Shown here: positions 1 through 7,505 of the stretch, one piece after another
How the letters are laid out: each line of letters starts with the position of its first letter
How positions within the stretch are numbered: the first letter of the stretch is position 1
Made by a program: the position numbers and the translations under genes
Notes under the pieces: generated by a model
Told to the model about the DNA's origin: nothing
The model's input: only the letters and a program-made list of their open reading frames with translations
Databases searched by the model: none
From: Clostridium ganghwense
GTDB lineage: Bacteria > Bacillota > Clostridia > Clostridiales > Clostridiaceae
Assembly: GCF_026735165.1 (NCBI RefSeq)
Contig: NZ_JAPQES010000002.1
Location: 1-64,000 of the forward strand
Length of the DNA: 64,000 nucleotides
Direction: 5' to 3'

Positions 1-58
1 ATGTGTTAGGCACGCCGCCAGCGTTCGTCCTGAGCCAGGATCAAACTCTCAATTTAAA
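1..58 (-). rRNA. rrs: 16S ribosomal RNA, 5' end only (partial)
   Basis: The reverse complement of the first bases is the universal 16S start, with GAGTTTGATCCTGGCTCAG followed by GACGAACGCTGGCGGCG. Only about the first 58 nt lie in the window and the gene continues past position 1. The mature 5' boundary is approximate. Transcription comes from the promoter at 160-188. Confidence 0.97.
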
Positions 59-159
59 AGTTTAATCTTTACTCAAATTTATTGACTGACTGTGTTTCCT
101 TACTTCTGTTTAATTTTCAAAGACCAATTTCTTTCTCGCCGCCTTGCGACAGCTCACTT

Positions 160-188
160 AGTATATCATCTCAACTTGTCCTTGTCAA
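160..188 (-). promoter_or_regulatory. rRNA operon promoter
   Basis: On the minus strand a perfect -35 TTGACA (183-188) is separated by exactly 17 bp from a -10 TATACT (160-165). The predicted transcription start is near position 153, about 95 nt upstream of 16S. A consensus -35 with 17-bp spacing and an AT-rich upstream region is typical of clostridial rRNA promoters. Confidence 0.85.
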
Positions 189-631
189 CAACTTTTTTGA
201 ATTTTTTAAAATTCATATTTCGTTGTTAATCTGCCGCCCTCTTGTGGCGACGAAGAATATCTTATCATAAATCCCAACCCAATTATGCTTAATAAATCGA
301 ATCTGATTAAATTATCTTTTGCTTTCTACGTATTTTTTGATTTTTCTATATTATTATTATAGTGATACACCTGGGAAGGTATATAAGGAAATTCAACTCA
401 ACAACCACCTCATTAAAGTAATTGGGTTGATTTACGTGCTCAAAATCCAAATACATCTGAAATAATTAACTATATTATAGATAAATTGTTAATATAGTTA
501 TATAAACCCCTTCCTTGGTTAACGATATATTTATGGAAATTTAAAACAAAAGTCATTTCATTTATAAAATACGAAGCAATAGTCTTTAACAACATTATTA
601 ATAGATCATCTACAATATAATTAAATAAATT

Positions 632-672
632 AGCCTATATCTTTTATTACTAAATAAAATAAGATATAGGCT
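632..672. terminator. Hairpin, probable terminator of the redox gene pair
   Basis: Perfect 12-bp arms AGCCTATATCTT and AAGATATAGGCT with a 17-nt loop. T-rich sequence follows on both strands, so it may act in either direction. It is the first strong hairpin downstream (minus strand) of the oxidoreductase gene ending at 872, although 200 bp away. Confidence 0.5.
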
Positions 673-871
673 TTGTATTTTGGATAAAAAACTATCTACA
701 TACTTTCTATTAAGATTCTTTTGTTTTACAGTTTATTTAGTTGATGATTTTCCTATGTTATCTTTAAAAGTTATAAAATTATTAAACATACCTAAAACCT
801 TGTCTTCAAGTTTTCATATAACTTATAGAATTGTTTGTGAAATTACAAATATTATAGACTAGCCCTTTATT

Positions 872-2149
872 TTACACCAACTGCTGCCCTAATATTCCAT
901 TCAAATTCAATTTATCAATTCTAGATTTAATCACTTCTATGTCAATTGTATATAATCCTTGTTCTTGCATTCTCTTGAAATATTCTGCTCCTGCAAAAGT
1001 ATATCTGTTACGTCTTCCTTCTGCTGTCATCATTTTATAATTTGCATAAGCTATAATATCTCCTATGGCTGTACTTCTTGGAAGAATTAGCATTGGCATA
1101 CCAAGTGTATATCTCACTGCATTGTGTCCTGCTAATGAACCAGTACAAATAGCTTCAGTATGACCTACAAACAACCCCGCTTTCTCTCCTGCACAGAATA
1201 AATTATCTATTCCTTTAACTTTCATATCATCAGTTCTTGGAGCTACTGAAAGATATCTTATCGAATTTCCTTTTCCTCCTGCATATGGATCAATATATTT
1301 TGCTGATTCAAATCCTTTTATTTTTCTTAATTTGTCTAATGGATAATATGTTGTCATTAACTTAACATGTCCTGTGTCTAAAAGAATTAAATTCTCTGCA
1401 AATTCTTTTAAAGCGTATTGCTGACAAACCTTAACTTTTAGCTTATCTAGGTTTACATCTTCTGGTGGAACTTTTGCTATATATACTCCTTTTTCTTCTA
1501 ATTCTTTAATTATTCCAGGATCTAAACTCTCTTTACAAAGCTTACAAGAACCACTGAAAGCTCCAAATACATCTACTTCTCTTTCACCCTGCAAATCATC
1601 TACTCCTGCTCTAGCACTTATACTAACTCTTGGTCCAAAGGCTGGACATCTAAGAGTGCACATAGAACATCCATTTCCATAGCGCAAGCAATTACCCATA
1701 GGACCTGTTGATCCTGTAGTTTCAATAAATACATCTCCATCTACATAAGTACCATCTGATAAATAAATACCTTTTATTTTGCTATCTTCCTTTTCTACAT
1801 CCACAATCCTAGTTATGAAATTTAATTCTATACCAACTGATTTTAAATAATTTCTAACTTCAGGTTCTATTTTATTTACATCATAAAGCCATGCATGTTT
1901 ATGCCCTGGGAAATCCATATTTTTATGTCTGCTATTTTTATCAGTTAAATTTATTAAATCTCCACTACCAAGAGCTATTAACTCTTCTGAAGCAGTAAAT
2001 CTTCCGTTATTTCTCATTATCCCGCCAACATTGCCAAGTCCTAAAAGCATATCTGTTTTTTCATAAAGACTTACTTGTGCGCCAGCTTTCTTAGCTGTAA
2101 TTGCTGCAGCACAACCAGCCCATCCGCCGCCTATTACAATAACCTTCAT
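872..2149 (-). CDS. FAD-dependent oxidoreductase, GidA/TrmFO-like fold
   Basis: 425 aa. The N-terminus is an FAD-binding Rossmann motif (GGGWAGCAAA, residues 7-16) followed by an acidic strand end (YEK). The C-terminal part has a second FAD-contact motif (LFCAGEKAGLFVGHTE, then TGSLAGHNA) like that of the MnmG/TrmFO superfamily, but at 425 aa it is much shorter than MnmG. A Cys-rich stretch (CSMCTLRCPAFGP) and a later CKLC could bind an Fe-S cluster or form disulfides. The start overlaps the upstream gene by ATGA, so the two are probably translationally coupled and work as a two-subunit flavoenzyme. The substrate is unknown. A tRNA-modifying role is possible from the fold, but the partner's electron-transfer domains point to a soluble redox enzyme. 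Confidence 0.8.
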   Translation of the reverse strand: MKVIVIGGGWAGCAAAITAKKAGAQVSLYEKTDMLLGLGNVGGIMRNNGRFTASEELIALGSGDLINLTDKNSRHKNMDFPGHKHAWLYDVNKIEPEVRNYLKSVGIELNFITRIVDVEKEDSKIKGIYLSDGTYVDGDVFIETTGSTGPMGNCLRYGNGCSMCTLRCPAFGPRVSISARAGVDDLQGEREVDVFGAFSGSCKLCKESLDPGIIKELEEKGVYIAKVPPEDVNLDKLKVKVCQQYALKEFAENLILLDTGHVKLMTTYYPLDKLRKIKGFESAKYIDPYAGGKGNSIRYLSVAPRTDDMKVKGIDNLFCAGEKAGLFVGHTEAICTGSLAGHNAVRYTLGMPMLILPRSTAIGDIIAYANYKMMTAEGRRNRYTFAGAEYFKRMQEQGLYTIDIEVIKSRIDKLNLNGILGQQLV

Positions 2150-3129
2150 ATTAATCTTCTCCCTTCAAAGATATATTTAGGATCTGTTTGCAGCTTGCAA
2201 AGTCTTTTTACTCTATGCCCTTTAAACCTTGCCGTACATGCACCACATACCCCTTCGCCACAGCACATTTTAGCATTGTTGCAGCAAGAGTAACTTACAC
2301 AATCATCAAGGTATTTCATAACCTTATAAATTAAAATATCTGCTCCAGCACAATGTACTAGATTAATATTTTCTTCCTTTAGTAATTTAGATAATATGTT
2401 CTTCAAGTCTTCTGTTATTTCTCCATTTGAAAAAGTATTACATTCAATTACATTTGCACTGCATATATCCAAATATTTTTTGATAAATATTTCATTATAA
2501 TTTGCCTTATCAATAATTGCTGTAATTTTATTTCCATTAGAATATAATTTTTTCATAACTGGTATCATCGGGGCTTGACCTATCCCCCTAGCAATTATAA
2601 TTGAATGTGCATCTTTACTGTTATAAACATGTTTTATTCCAAATACACCATTCCAAAAAGGTCCTTTAACTAAGATATCTTCATCCTCTTTTAATTCATC
2701 AATTTTTTTAGTTTTAGTACCTTTTATTTCTAAAGCAATTTTTATAGTATTTTCTTGTAAATCTACATCCATAATAGAAAGTGGTGCATCATAAAATTTA
2801 TCAGTACATGGATTTCTCAAAAACACAAAACTTCCCGGACGTACTAATTCTTGTGCAAGTTTATGTGTTGTACGTATCGTAAGTATTATTAAGTCATTAT
2901 CTGCTGTTTCTTTTTTTACTATTTTACATTTATAATTTTTTCTTCCTTCTTTTGCTTTCATCCCATTCCAAACATATTCTTGATATACACAAGTTCCTTT
3001 CCACTTCACACAATCACAAAAAGTTTTGCCGCAAAGTTGAGAGCATAACAGGCAATCTCCTGTTTCAGCTAAATGGCAAGGACAATACTCAGTTGCACAA
3101 TCAATACAATCTATTATTTCATACTTCAT
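2146..3129 (-). CDS. NAD/FAD/[2Fe-2S] electron-transfer protein, PyrK-like, with Cys-rich N-terminus
   Basis: 327 aa from the ATG at 3129, which follows a strong AAGGGAGGG ribosome binding site. A longer in-frame start at 3195 has no such signal. Three parts are visible. Residues ~6-52 are unusually Cys-rich (CIDCATEYCPCHLAE, CLLCSQLCG, CDC). The middle is a ferredoxin-reductase-type FAD and NAD domain (RPGSFVFLRNP, GIGQAPMIPVMK). The C-terminus has a PyrK-type [2Fe-2S] motif, CCGEGVCGAC followed by a Cys about 12 residues later. The PyrK family passes electrons between NADH and a partner flavoprotein. Here the partner is probably the GidA-like protein encoded just downstream rather than dihydroorotate dehydrogenase, because no pyr biosynthesis genes are adjacent. 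The Rex-like box at 3183-3200 suggests control by NADH/NAD+ ratio. Confidence 0.8.
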   Translation of the reverse strand: MKYEIIDCIDCATEYCPCHLAETGDCLLCSQLCGKTFCDCVKWKGTCVYQEYVWNGMKAKEGRKNYKCKIVKKETADNDLIILTIRTTHKLAQELVRPGSFVFLRNPCTDKFYDAPLSIMDVDLQENTIKIALEIKGTKTKKIDELKEDEDILVKGPFWNGVFGIKHVYNSKDAHSIIIARGIGQAPMIPVMKKLYSNGNKITAIIDKANYNEIFIKKYLDICSANVIECNTFSNGEITEDLKNILSKLLKEENINLVHCAGADILIYKVMKYLDDCVSYSCCNNAKMCCGEGVCGACTARFKGHRVKRLCKLQTDPKYIFEGRRLI

Positions 3130-3153
3130 TTTTGGCCCTCCCTTAACCACTAT

Positions 3154-3175
3154 ACTATTAAAATATTTTAATAGT
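3154..3175. repeat. 22-bp perfect AT palindrome in the redox operon leader
   Basis: Perfect palindrome with arms ACTATTAAAAT and ATTTTAATAGT, between the Rex-like box and the ribosome binding site of the gene starting at 3129. It could be a second operator or an mRNA hairpin. No family can be assigned. Confidence 0.5.
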
Positions 3176-3182
3176 GCATATT

Positions 3183-3200
3183 TTGTTACATACATAACAA
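3183..3200. promoter_or_regulatory. Rex-like operator
   Basis: The minus strand reads TTGTTATGTATGTAACAA, a dyad with arms TTGTTA and TAACAA and a 6-bp centre. The published Rex operator consensus is TTGTTAANNNNTTAACAA, so only the two bases flanking the central four differ. It lies about 55-70 bp upstream of the flavin/iron-sulfur gene pair, a plausible target for an NADH-sensing repressor. Confidence 0.6.
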
Positions 3201-3209
3201 CAAAAAATT

Positions 3210-3249
3210 AAAAGACAAGAAGTCTTGTTTCATTAACTTCTTGTCTTTT
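3210..3249 (-). terminator. Rho-independent terminator after the LacI-family gene
   Basis: The stem AAAAGACAAGAAGT pairs with ACTTCTTGTCTTTT around a short loop. On the minus strand it is followed by AATTTTTTGTT. It closes the glgP-lacI transcript and separates it from the redox pair. Confidence 0.8.
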
Positions 3250-3260
3250 ATAAAATATAC

Positions 3261-3276
3261 TGTATAATCGTTTACA
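3261..3276. promoter_or_regulatory. Weak LacI-type half-conserved site
   Basis: TGTATAATCGTTTACA has the AATCGTTT core seen in the operator at 7259-7270, but the outer positions are poorly symmetric. It sits just after the lacI coding region and before its terminator. It may be chance. Confidence 0.25.
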
Positions 3277-3329
3277 GCATCTATTCAATTTTATCTCGTA
3301 ACGATACATATAAAATTAATATTTATATG

Positions 3330-4352
3330 TTAAAAATTCCTTTCAATAACAGAGTCTCTATGTATTATCTCTGTCTCTACAATTTTTTTCCTATCATTAA
3401 ACTTACCTTTACCATTTATCTTCTTTAAAAGCAATTCAGCCGCATAAAAACCAAGATTGTATATATTAATATCTATGGAAGTTAGCGGTGGTGCAGTAAG
3501 TTGAGAAATATAGAAATTATTAAAGCTTATAATTGATATATCTTCTGGGATTTTCACATTCATTTCACTAGCTGCCTTAATAGCTCCTAATGCCATTATA
3601 TCGTCAGTAATTAATACTGATGTAGGAGGATTTTTAGCACTTAATATTTTCTTCATGCCCTCATATCCACCCTTTTCTATGAATTCACTTGAAATCACCA
3701 TATTTTCGTCTATATCAATAGAATTTTCTATAAGTGCCTTTTTATATCCCTCATATCTATCTACGGAAACCAGCAGGTTCATAGAACCATTAATAAGCCC
3801 GATTCGCCTATGTCCTTGATTAATTAGATATATCATAGCGTCATAAGCAGCCTTAACATTATCATTATCTACATAAATAATATCTGAATCATCCACTGGA
3901 CGTCCTATTACTGAAAATGAAATATTCATTTTCCTAAGTTCTGCAAGTATTGGATCATCAACACTTGTATACATTAAAATTATACCATCAACCATTCTTC
4001 CTCTTACAAGGGAATGCATAGAAACAATTTGCTCTTCCTTTGTTTCACCACCAGTTAAAAGGATATTATACTTCCTATTATATAAGGCTTTAGTAATTCC
4101 TCTTAAGGCTTCTGGAAAAAAAGGGTTTAACAAGGATTTTTCAGCAGAATTAGGCATTATAATTCCTATAGTCTTTGTTGCCTTGGATACAAGACTTCTT
4201 GCAATAGCGTTGGGATGATATGACATATCTTTCATTATTTTCCTTACTTTTTCTTTAGTAGCATCACTAATTCTCGAATCATCTGAGATAACTCTTGATA
4301 CAGTTGACGGTGCTACCCCCGCTTTTTTTGCAATTTCTTTTATCGTTACCAT
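3330..4352 (-). CDS. LacI-family transcriptional regulator (glucan/maltodextrin use, inferred)
   Basis: 340 aa from the ATG at 4352. An in-frame GTG four codons upstream is possible, and neither start has a strong ribosome binding site. The N-terminal helix-turn-helix is canonical LacI/GalR (VTIKEIAKKAGVAPSTVSRV) with the hinge helix (NAIARSLVSKATKTIGIIMP). The rest is a periplasmic-binding-protein-like sugar-sensing domain (GLINGSMNL, ITDDIMALGAI, PLTSIDINIYNLG). It lies 53 bp downstream of the alpha-glucan phosphorylase gene on the same strand. LacI-type palindromes precede both that gene and the ROK kinase gene, so I infer local control of glucan breakdown. Effector unknown; a catabolite-control (CcpA-like) role cannot be excluded. 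Confidence 0.88.
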   Translation of the reverse strand: MVTIKEIAKKAGVAPSTVSRVISDDSRISDATKEKVRKIMKDMSYHPNAIARSLVSKATKTIGIIMPNSAEKSLLNPFFPEALRGITKALYNRKYNILLTGGETKEEQIVSMHSLVRGRMVDGIILMYTSVDDPILAELRKMNISFSVIGRPVDDSDIIYVDNDNVKAAYDAMIYLINQGHRRIGLINGSMNLLVSVDRYEGYKKALIENSIDIDENMVISSEFIEKGGYEGMKKILSAKNPPTSVLITDDIMALGAIKAASEMNVKIPEDISIISFNNFYISQLTAPPLTSIDINIYNLGFYAAELLLKKINGKGKFNDRKKIVETEIIHRDSVIERNF

Positions 4353-4405
4353 TTTGACACCCACTCATTTCTAAATATTATAACACCTAATTATATCATC
4401 ATTTT

Positions 4406-6028
4406 TTATTTTATATAGAGTTTTTCATAATATTCTTCTATCATTCTATTCATAGAAAAATATTCTCGTGTACTTTTAATACTTGTTTTCATCATTTCTA
4501 TCCATTTTTCTTTGTTTTCATAATAAGTAGGTATTACTTCGTTTAAAATCACATCATATAATGCATCACAATCGTGTTTATCTAATTCTTCAACATTATC
4601 GCTTTCAAATCCATCTCCAAACTGCCATCCATTTATCTTATGCTGGCAAGCTTCTGGCCACCACCCATCTAAGATTGAACAATTTAGTACTCCGTTCATA
4701 GCCGCTTTCATTCCAGATGTACCACTAGCTTCTAAAGGTCTTCTTGGATTATTTAGCCATATATCTGCTCCTCTTGTAAGAGCTCTTCCAATATTCATAT
4801 CATAGTTTTGTAAGAATACAACACTATTGGGATATTCTTTTGTCATTTTTTCTAACTTTCCAACTATCTTCTTTCCAGTATCATCTAATGGATGTCCTTT
4901 GCCTGAAAATACAATTTGTACTTTTCCACTCTTAAGAAGTGGAGCAATTATTTCTTCTTTAGTAAAAATTAAATCACTTCTTTTATATGGTGCTGCTCTT
5001 CTTGAAAAACCTATAAGTAGTTTATCAGAATCTAATTTCACACCATTTTTTTCTTCAACAAAAGCAATAAGTTCTTTCTTATTTTCCATATGAGCCTTCC
5101 ATATGTCTCCATCTATCTCATAAGCTTTAGTTACTCTTTCATCAACCCATGTAGGTACGTGAATTGCATTTGTTATTCCAATTATTTCACTTCTTCCAGA
5201 AGTAGTCTTCCACATCTTATTAGCAGTCTCTGCATGAAGCTGTGCTACTGCATTAGATTTTCTTGAAAGTCTTAAAGCAGCAACAGTCATATTAAACGGT
5301 TCTCCACCTATTCTTACCATTTGTTCTCTGTTTAATCCATTAAAGGCTCCCATATAGCCTAACGCATCTATTGTATGAGATTCATTTCCTTGTATAATAG
5401 GTGTATGAGTTGTAAAAACAACTTCTTCTCGAGTTTGTCTCCAAGCTTCTTCAAAACTATAACCGGATTGCATTTTCTCTTTTATGAGTTCCAAAGCTGC
5501 AAGAACAGCATGACCTTCATTAAAATGATATACATCTATATTCAAGCCAAGTTCTCTTAACAGTTTTACTCCACCTATTCCTAGAACTATTTCTTGGGCT
5601 ATTCTTTCTTCTTTAAACCATCCATATAATTGCCCAGTTATCCATCTATCTTCACCATTATTTTCAGGTATATCTGTATCTAAAAGATATATAGGATTAT
5701 TTCTAAATTTTTCAATTTTCCAAACCTTACAAACTACATCTCTATTTCTTATCTTAACGGTTACCTTTATTCCTGTATCTTCTAAAAAATCATAAGTATA
5801 GTTGTGATATGAATCGTATGGCGTTCCATCATCTCCTATGCATTGGTCACTATATCCCTGTTTCCACTTTATACCTATACCTATTAATGGCACATTTAAG
5901 TCCTTAGCAGCTTTTAAATAATCACCTGCAAGTATTCCAAGACCACCTGCATACATTTTAAAATTTGATTCTAAACCATACTCCATGCAGAAATATGCAA
6001 CTAAGGGTAACTTCTTATTATCTAGCAT
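4406..6028 (-). CDS. glgP: Alpha-glucan phosphorylase, short form (GT35)
   Basis: 540 aa, typical of the short alpha-glucan phosphorylase subfamily and much shorter than classical ~800-aa glycogen phosphorylases. It starts PLVAYFCMEYGL and has KMYAGGLGILAGDYLKAA and VYHFNEGHA. The pyridoxal-phosphate lysine region is EASGTSGMKAAMNG, with GWW after it. It releases glucose-1-phosphate from alpha-1,4-glucans using phosphate, in the cytoplasm. The ATG follows AGGAGGAG. It is the first gene of a glgP-lacI unit, preceded by a promoter at 6149-6177 and a LacI-type operator at 6122-6133, so it is probably repressed by the downstream gene's product. Confidence 0.93.
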   Translation of the reverse strand: MLDNKKLPLVAYFCMEYGLESNFKMYAGGLGILAGDYLKAAKDLNVPLIGIGIKWKQGYSDQCIGDDGTPYDSYHNYTYDFLEDTGIKVTVKIRNRDVVCKVWKIEKFRNNPIYLLDTDIPENNGEDRWITGQLYGWFKEERIAQEIVLGIGGVKLLRELGLNIDVYHFNEGHAVLAALELIKEKMQSGYSFEEAWRQTREEVVFTTHTPIIQGNESHTIDALGYMGAFNGLNREQMVRIGGEPFNMTVAALRLSRKSNAVAQLHAETANKMWKTTSGRSEIIGITNAIHVPTWVDERVTKAYEIDGDIWKAHMENKKELIAFVEEKNGVKLDSDKLLIGFSRRAAPYKRSDLIFTKEEIIAPLLKSGKVQIVFSGKGHPLDDTGKKIVGKLEKMTKEYPNSVVFLQNYDMNIGRALTRGADIWLNNPRRPLEASGTSGMKAAMNGVLNCSILDGWWPEACQHKINGWQFGDGFESDNVEELDKHDCDALYDVILNEVIPTYYENKEKWIEMMKTSIKSTREYFSMNRMIEEYYEKLYIK

Positions 6029-6121
6029 ATAAAACTCCTCCTTAAATATTAAGAATACTCTTATATTCAGTTATAAAGTTCTAAACTAATTTCCGTAAAT
6101 TTAGCTTTCTTCATTTGAAAT

Positions 6122-6133
6122 GCAAACGTTTGC
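6122..6133. promoter_or_regulatory. LacI-type operator of glgP
   Basis: GCAAACGTTTGC is a perfect 12-bp palindrome with the central CG typical of LacI/GalR-family operators. It lies just downstream of the predicted start of the glgP promoter (6149-6177), where a bound repressor would block transcription. Confidence 0.75.
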
Positions 6134-6142
6134 TTAATTTAT

Positions 6143-6211
6143 AAAATAAGTATATCACAAATTTTCAATATTGTCATAATATTTCAAAACATTTTGTGAT
6201 ATACTTATTTT
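6143..6211 (-). terminator. 19-bp perfect hairpin after the ROK gene
   Basis: The arms AAAATAAGTATATCACAAA (6143-6161) and TTTGTGATATACTTATTTT (6193-6211) are perfectly complementary, with a 31-nt loop. On the minus strand the stem is followed by ATAAATT after a run of T. It begins 6 bp after the ROK gene stop, so it is a probable terminator that also contains the next gene's -10 box. Confidence 0.65.
6149..6177 (-). promoter_or_regulatory. Predicted glgP promoter
   Basis: On the minus strand ATGACA (6172-6177) is 17 bp from TATACT (6149-6154). The -10 lies inside one arm of the hairpin at 6143-6211, so the promoter and the upstream gene's terminator share sequence. Confidence 0.55.
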
Positions 6212-6216
6212 CCTAC

Positions 6217-7185
6217 TTAAATTATATCTAGCATAGCTGCACCAATAATTCCTGCATCATTCCCTAAAGTTGCCTTTTCCATTTTGCATAAAGGAATTTC
6301 TTTGTAAAGCTTATATTTATTAATTTCATCTATTAATTTATCTTCAAAAAAGTCCCAAGCTGCAGATACTCCTCCTCCAATTGATATTAAATCCACATCC
6401 ATTATGCTTAACAAATTATTTATTCCTATAGCTAAATATTTTACAAATCTATCTATAACAAGATTTGCTACTTTATCTCCTTCTTTTGCACAATCAAAAA
6501 CTACTTTAGCATCTATCTTATTTACCTCTTCATTTACAAGCTCCATTATTCTACTATTCATTCCTTCATTAATGAGTTTTTGAGCATATTTTATTATTGC
6601 TGTTGCTGAAGCAAAAGTTTCAAAGCACCCATTATTTCCACAGGAACAATTATAAAAATTCTCTCCTAAAGTCATATGTCCAATTTCAAAAGCAATACCA
6701 TTCTTCCCTCTATATATTTTACCATCTAACAGTAATCCTCCACCAACGCCAGTACCTAATGTAACCATAAAGGAATTTTTATGATTTTTCATACTGCCAG
6801 CTAAATATTCACCTCCAGCAGCTGCATTGGCATCATTTTCAATTAAAATATTAATATTTATATCTTTTTCAAACACATTATTTAATTCAGTTTTAAGTAT
6901 TTCTCTAAGCTTTATATTTTTCCAATATAAATTTACACACTCTTTAACTATTCCATTTTCATAGTCAACAAGTCCTGGTACTCCTATACCTATTAATTCA
7001 ATATCATCTATAACTAATTTATTTTTTTCTAATAAGTTTTTAATTAAACTCACCATATCTTTTATTATACTTTCAGCACCATTTTCACAATTGGTTTTTG
7101 TACTCATCTTACAAATAAGCTTTGCTTCACTATCTACAAGTCCTGCAGCTATATTTGTTCCTCCTAAGTCAATTCCTATATGCAT
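6217..7185 (-). CDS. ROK-family sugar kinase (probable glucokinase)
   Basis: 322 aa. The N-terminal phosphate-binding motif is IGIDLGGTNIAAGLVD and a second is VTLGTGVGGGLLLDGK. The ROK zinc site is GHMTLGENFYNCSCGNNGCFE (CxCGxxGCxE). The family phosphorylates glucose or related hexoses with ATP. With a glucan phosphorylase next door, glucose as substrate is a reasonable inference. The ATG follows GAGGG. A LacI-type site at 7259-7270 lies 75 bp upstream, so it is probably co-regulated with glgP. Confidence 0.88.
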   Translation of the reverse strand: MHIGIDLGGTNIAAGLVDSEAKLICKMSTKTNCENGAESIIKDMVSLIKNLLEKNKLVIDDIELIGIGVPGLVDYENGIVKECVNLYWKNIKLREILKTELNNVFEKDININILIENDANAAAGGEYLAGSMKNHKNSFMVTLGTGVGGGLLLDGKIYRGKNGIAFEIGHMTLGENFYNCSCGNNGCFETFASATAIIKYAQKLINEGMNSRIMELVNEEVNKIDAKVVFDCAKEGDKVANLVIDRFVKYLAIGINNLLSIMDVDLISIGGGVSAAWDFFEDKLIDEINKYKLYKEIPLCKMEKATLGNDAGIIGAAMLDII

Positions 7186-7258
7186 TTATATTACCCTCTT
7201 TCTTATATTTTTCACTCTATATTTATAAAATAGATTTTTACAAAAGCCATAACAATCT

Positions 7259-7270
7259 GCAATCGTTTGC
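7259..7270. promoter_or_regulatory. LacI-type operator of the ROK kinase gene
   Basis: GCAATCGTTTGC differs from the perfect palindrome at 6122-6133 by one base (A to T at position 5). It is upstream of the ROK gene and downstream of a possible TATAAT. Two near-identical sites in front of two carbohydrate genes beside a lacI gene form a small regulon. Confidence 0.7.
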
Positions 7271-7471
7271 CTTAAATGCAAAATTTTCTTAGTATTTTCT
7301 TTATTATAACATTATCTTTTAATTCTTACATCATTTAATTTGATTTGAATTATTTTTTGTATATTTTGCACATATATGTATCAATGAATTTTTATATTTT
7401 AAGTCAAATTGTACATTGAATTTAGCTGTATACGTTATAATATATTAATAAATATTTTTCAGTTAAAGCAT

Positions 7472-7500
7472 AGAAGAATGTTGCTACGCAACATTCTTCT
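7472..7500 (-). terminator. Hairpin after recQ
   Basis: AGAAGAATGTTGC pairs with GCAACATTCTTCT around a 3-nt loop, starting 6 bp after the recQ stop. The following T-run is poor, so termination efficiency is uncertain. Confidence 0.6.
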
Positions 7501-7505
7501 TTCTT

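Larger units (their letters stand above)
59..871. other. Long intergenic region upstream of the rRNA operon
   Basis: About 810 bp with no convincing gene. It contains the rRNA leader and promoter (59-188), AT-rich sequence and two inverted repeats. One repeat is near 469-502 (AACTATATTA and its complement). The other is the hairpin at 632-672. Two short plus-strand reading frames (82-270 and 680-862) lack a Shine-Dalgarno sequence and look fortuitous. I did not find a second convincing rRNA promoter. Confidence 0.6.
7186..7505. other. Intergenic region between the ROK gene and recQ
   Basis: About 320 bp, very AT-rich. It contains the LacI-type operator (7259-7270), a possible -10 TATAAT near 7303 on the minus strand without a good -35, and the hairpin at 7472-7500 after recQ. 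I see no gene. Confidence 0.6.

Noticed and set aside
82-270. 62-aa reading frame over the rRNA leader
   Set aside because: It overlaps the 16S leader and promoter on the opposite strand and has no ribosome binding site.
680-862. 60-aa reading frame upstream of the redox pair
   Set aside because: It starts at a TTG without a Shine-Dalgarno sequence, just after a hairpin, and has no recognisable motifs.
872-2149. Annotation as MnmG (GidA) or TrmFO tRNA-modification enzyme
   Set aside because: The FAD motifs are similar, but the protein is shorter than MnmG, carries extra Cys clusters and is coupled to an electron-transfer subunit, which tRNA-modifying family members do not need.
4827-5093. 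Plus-strand reading frames inside glgP and other minus-strand genes
   Set aside because: They are antisense shadows of well-supported genes and lack ribosome binding sites and family motifs.
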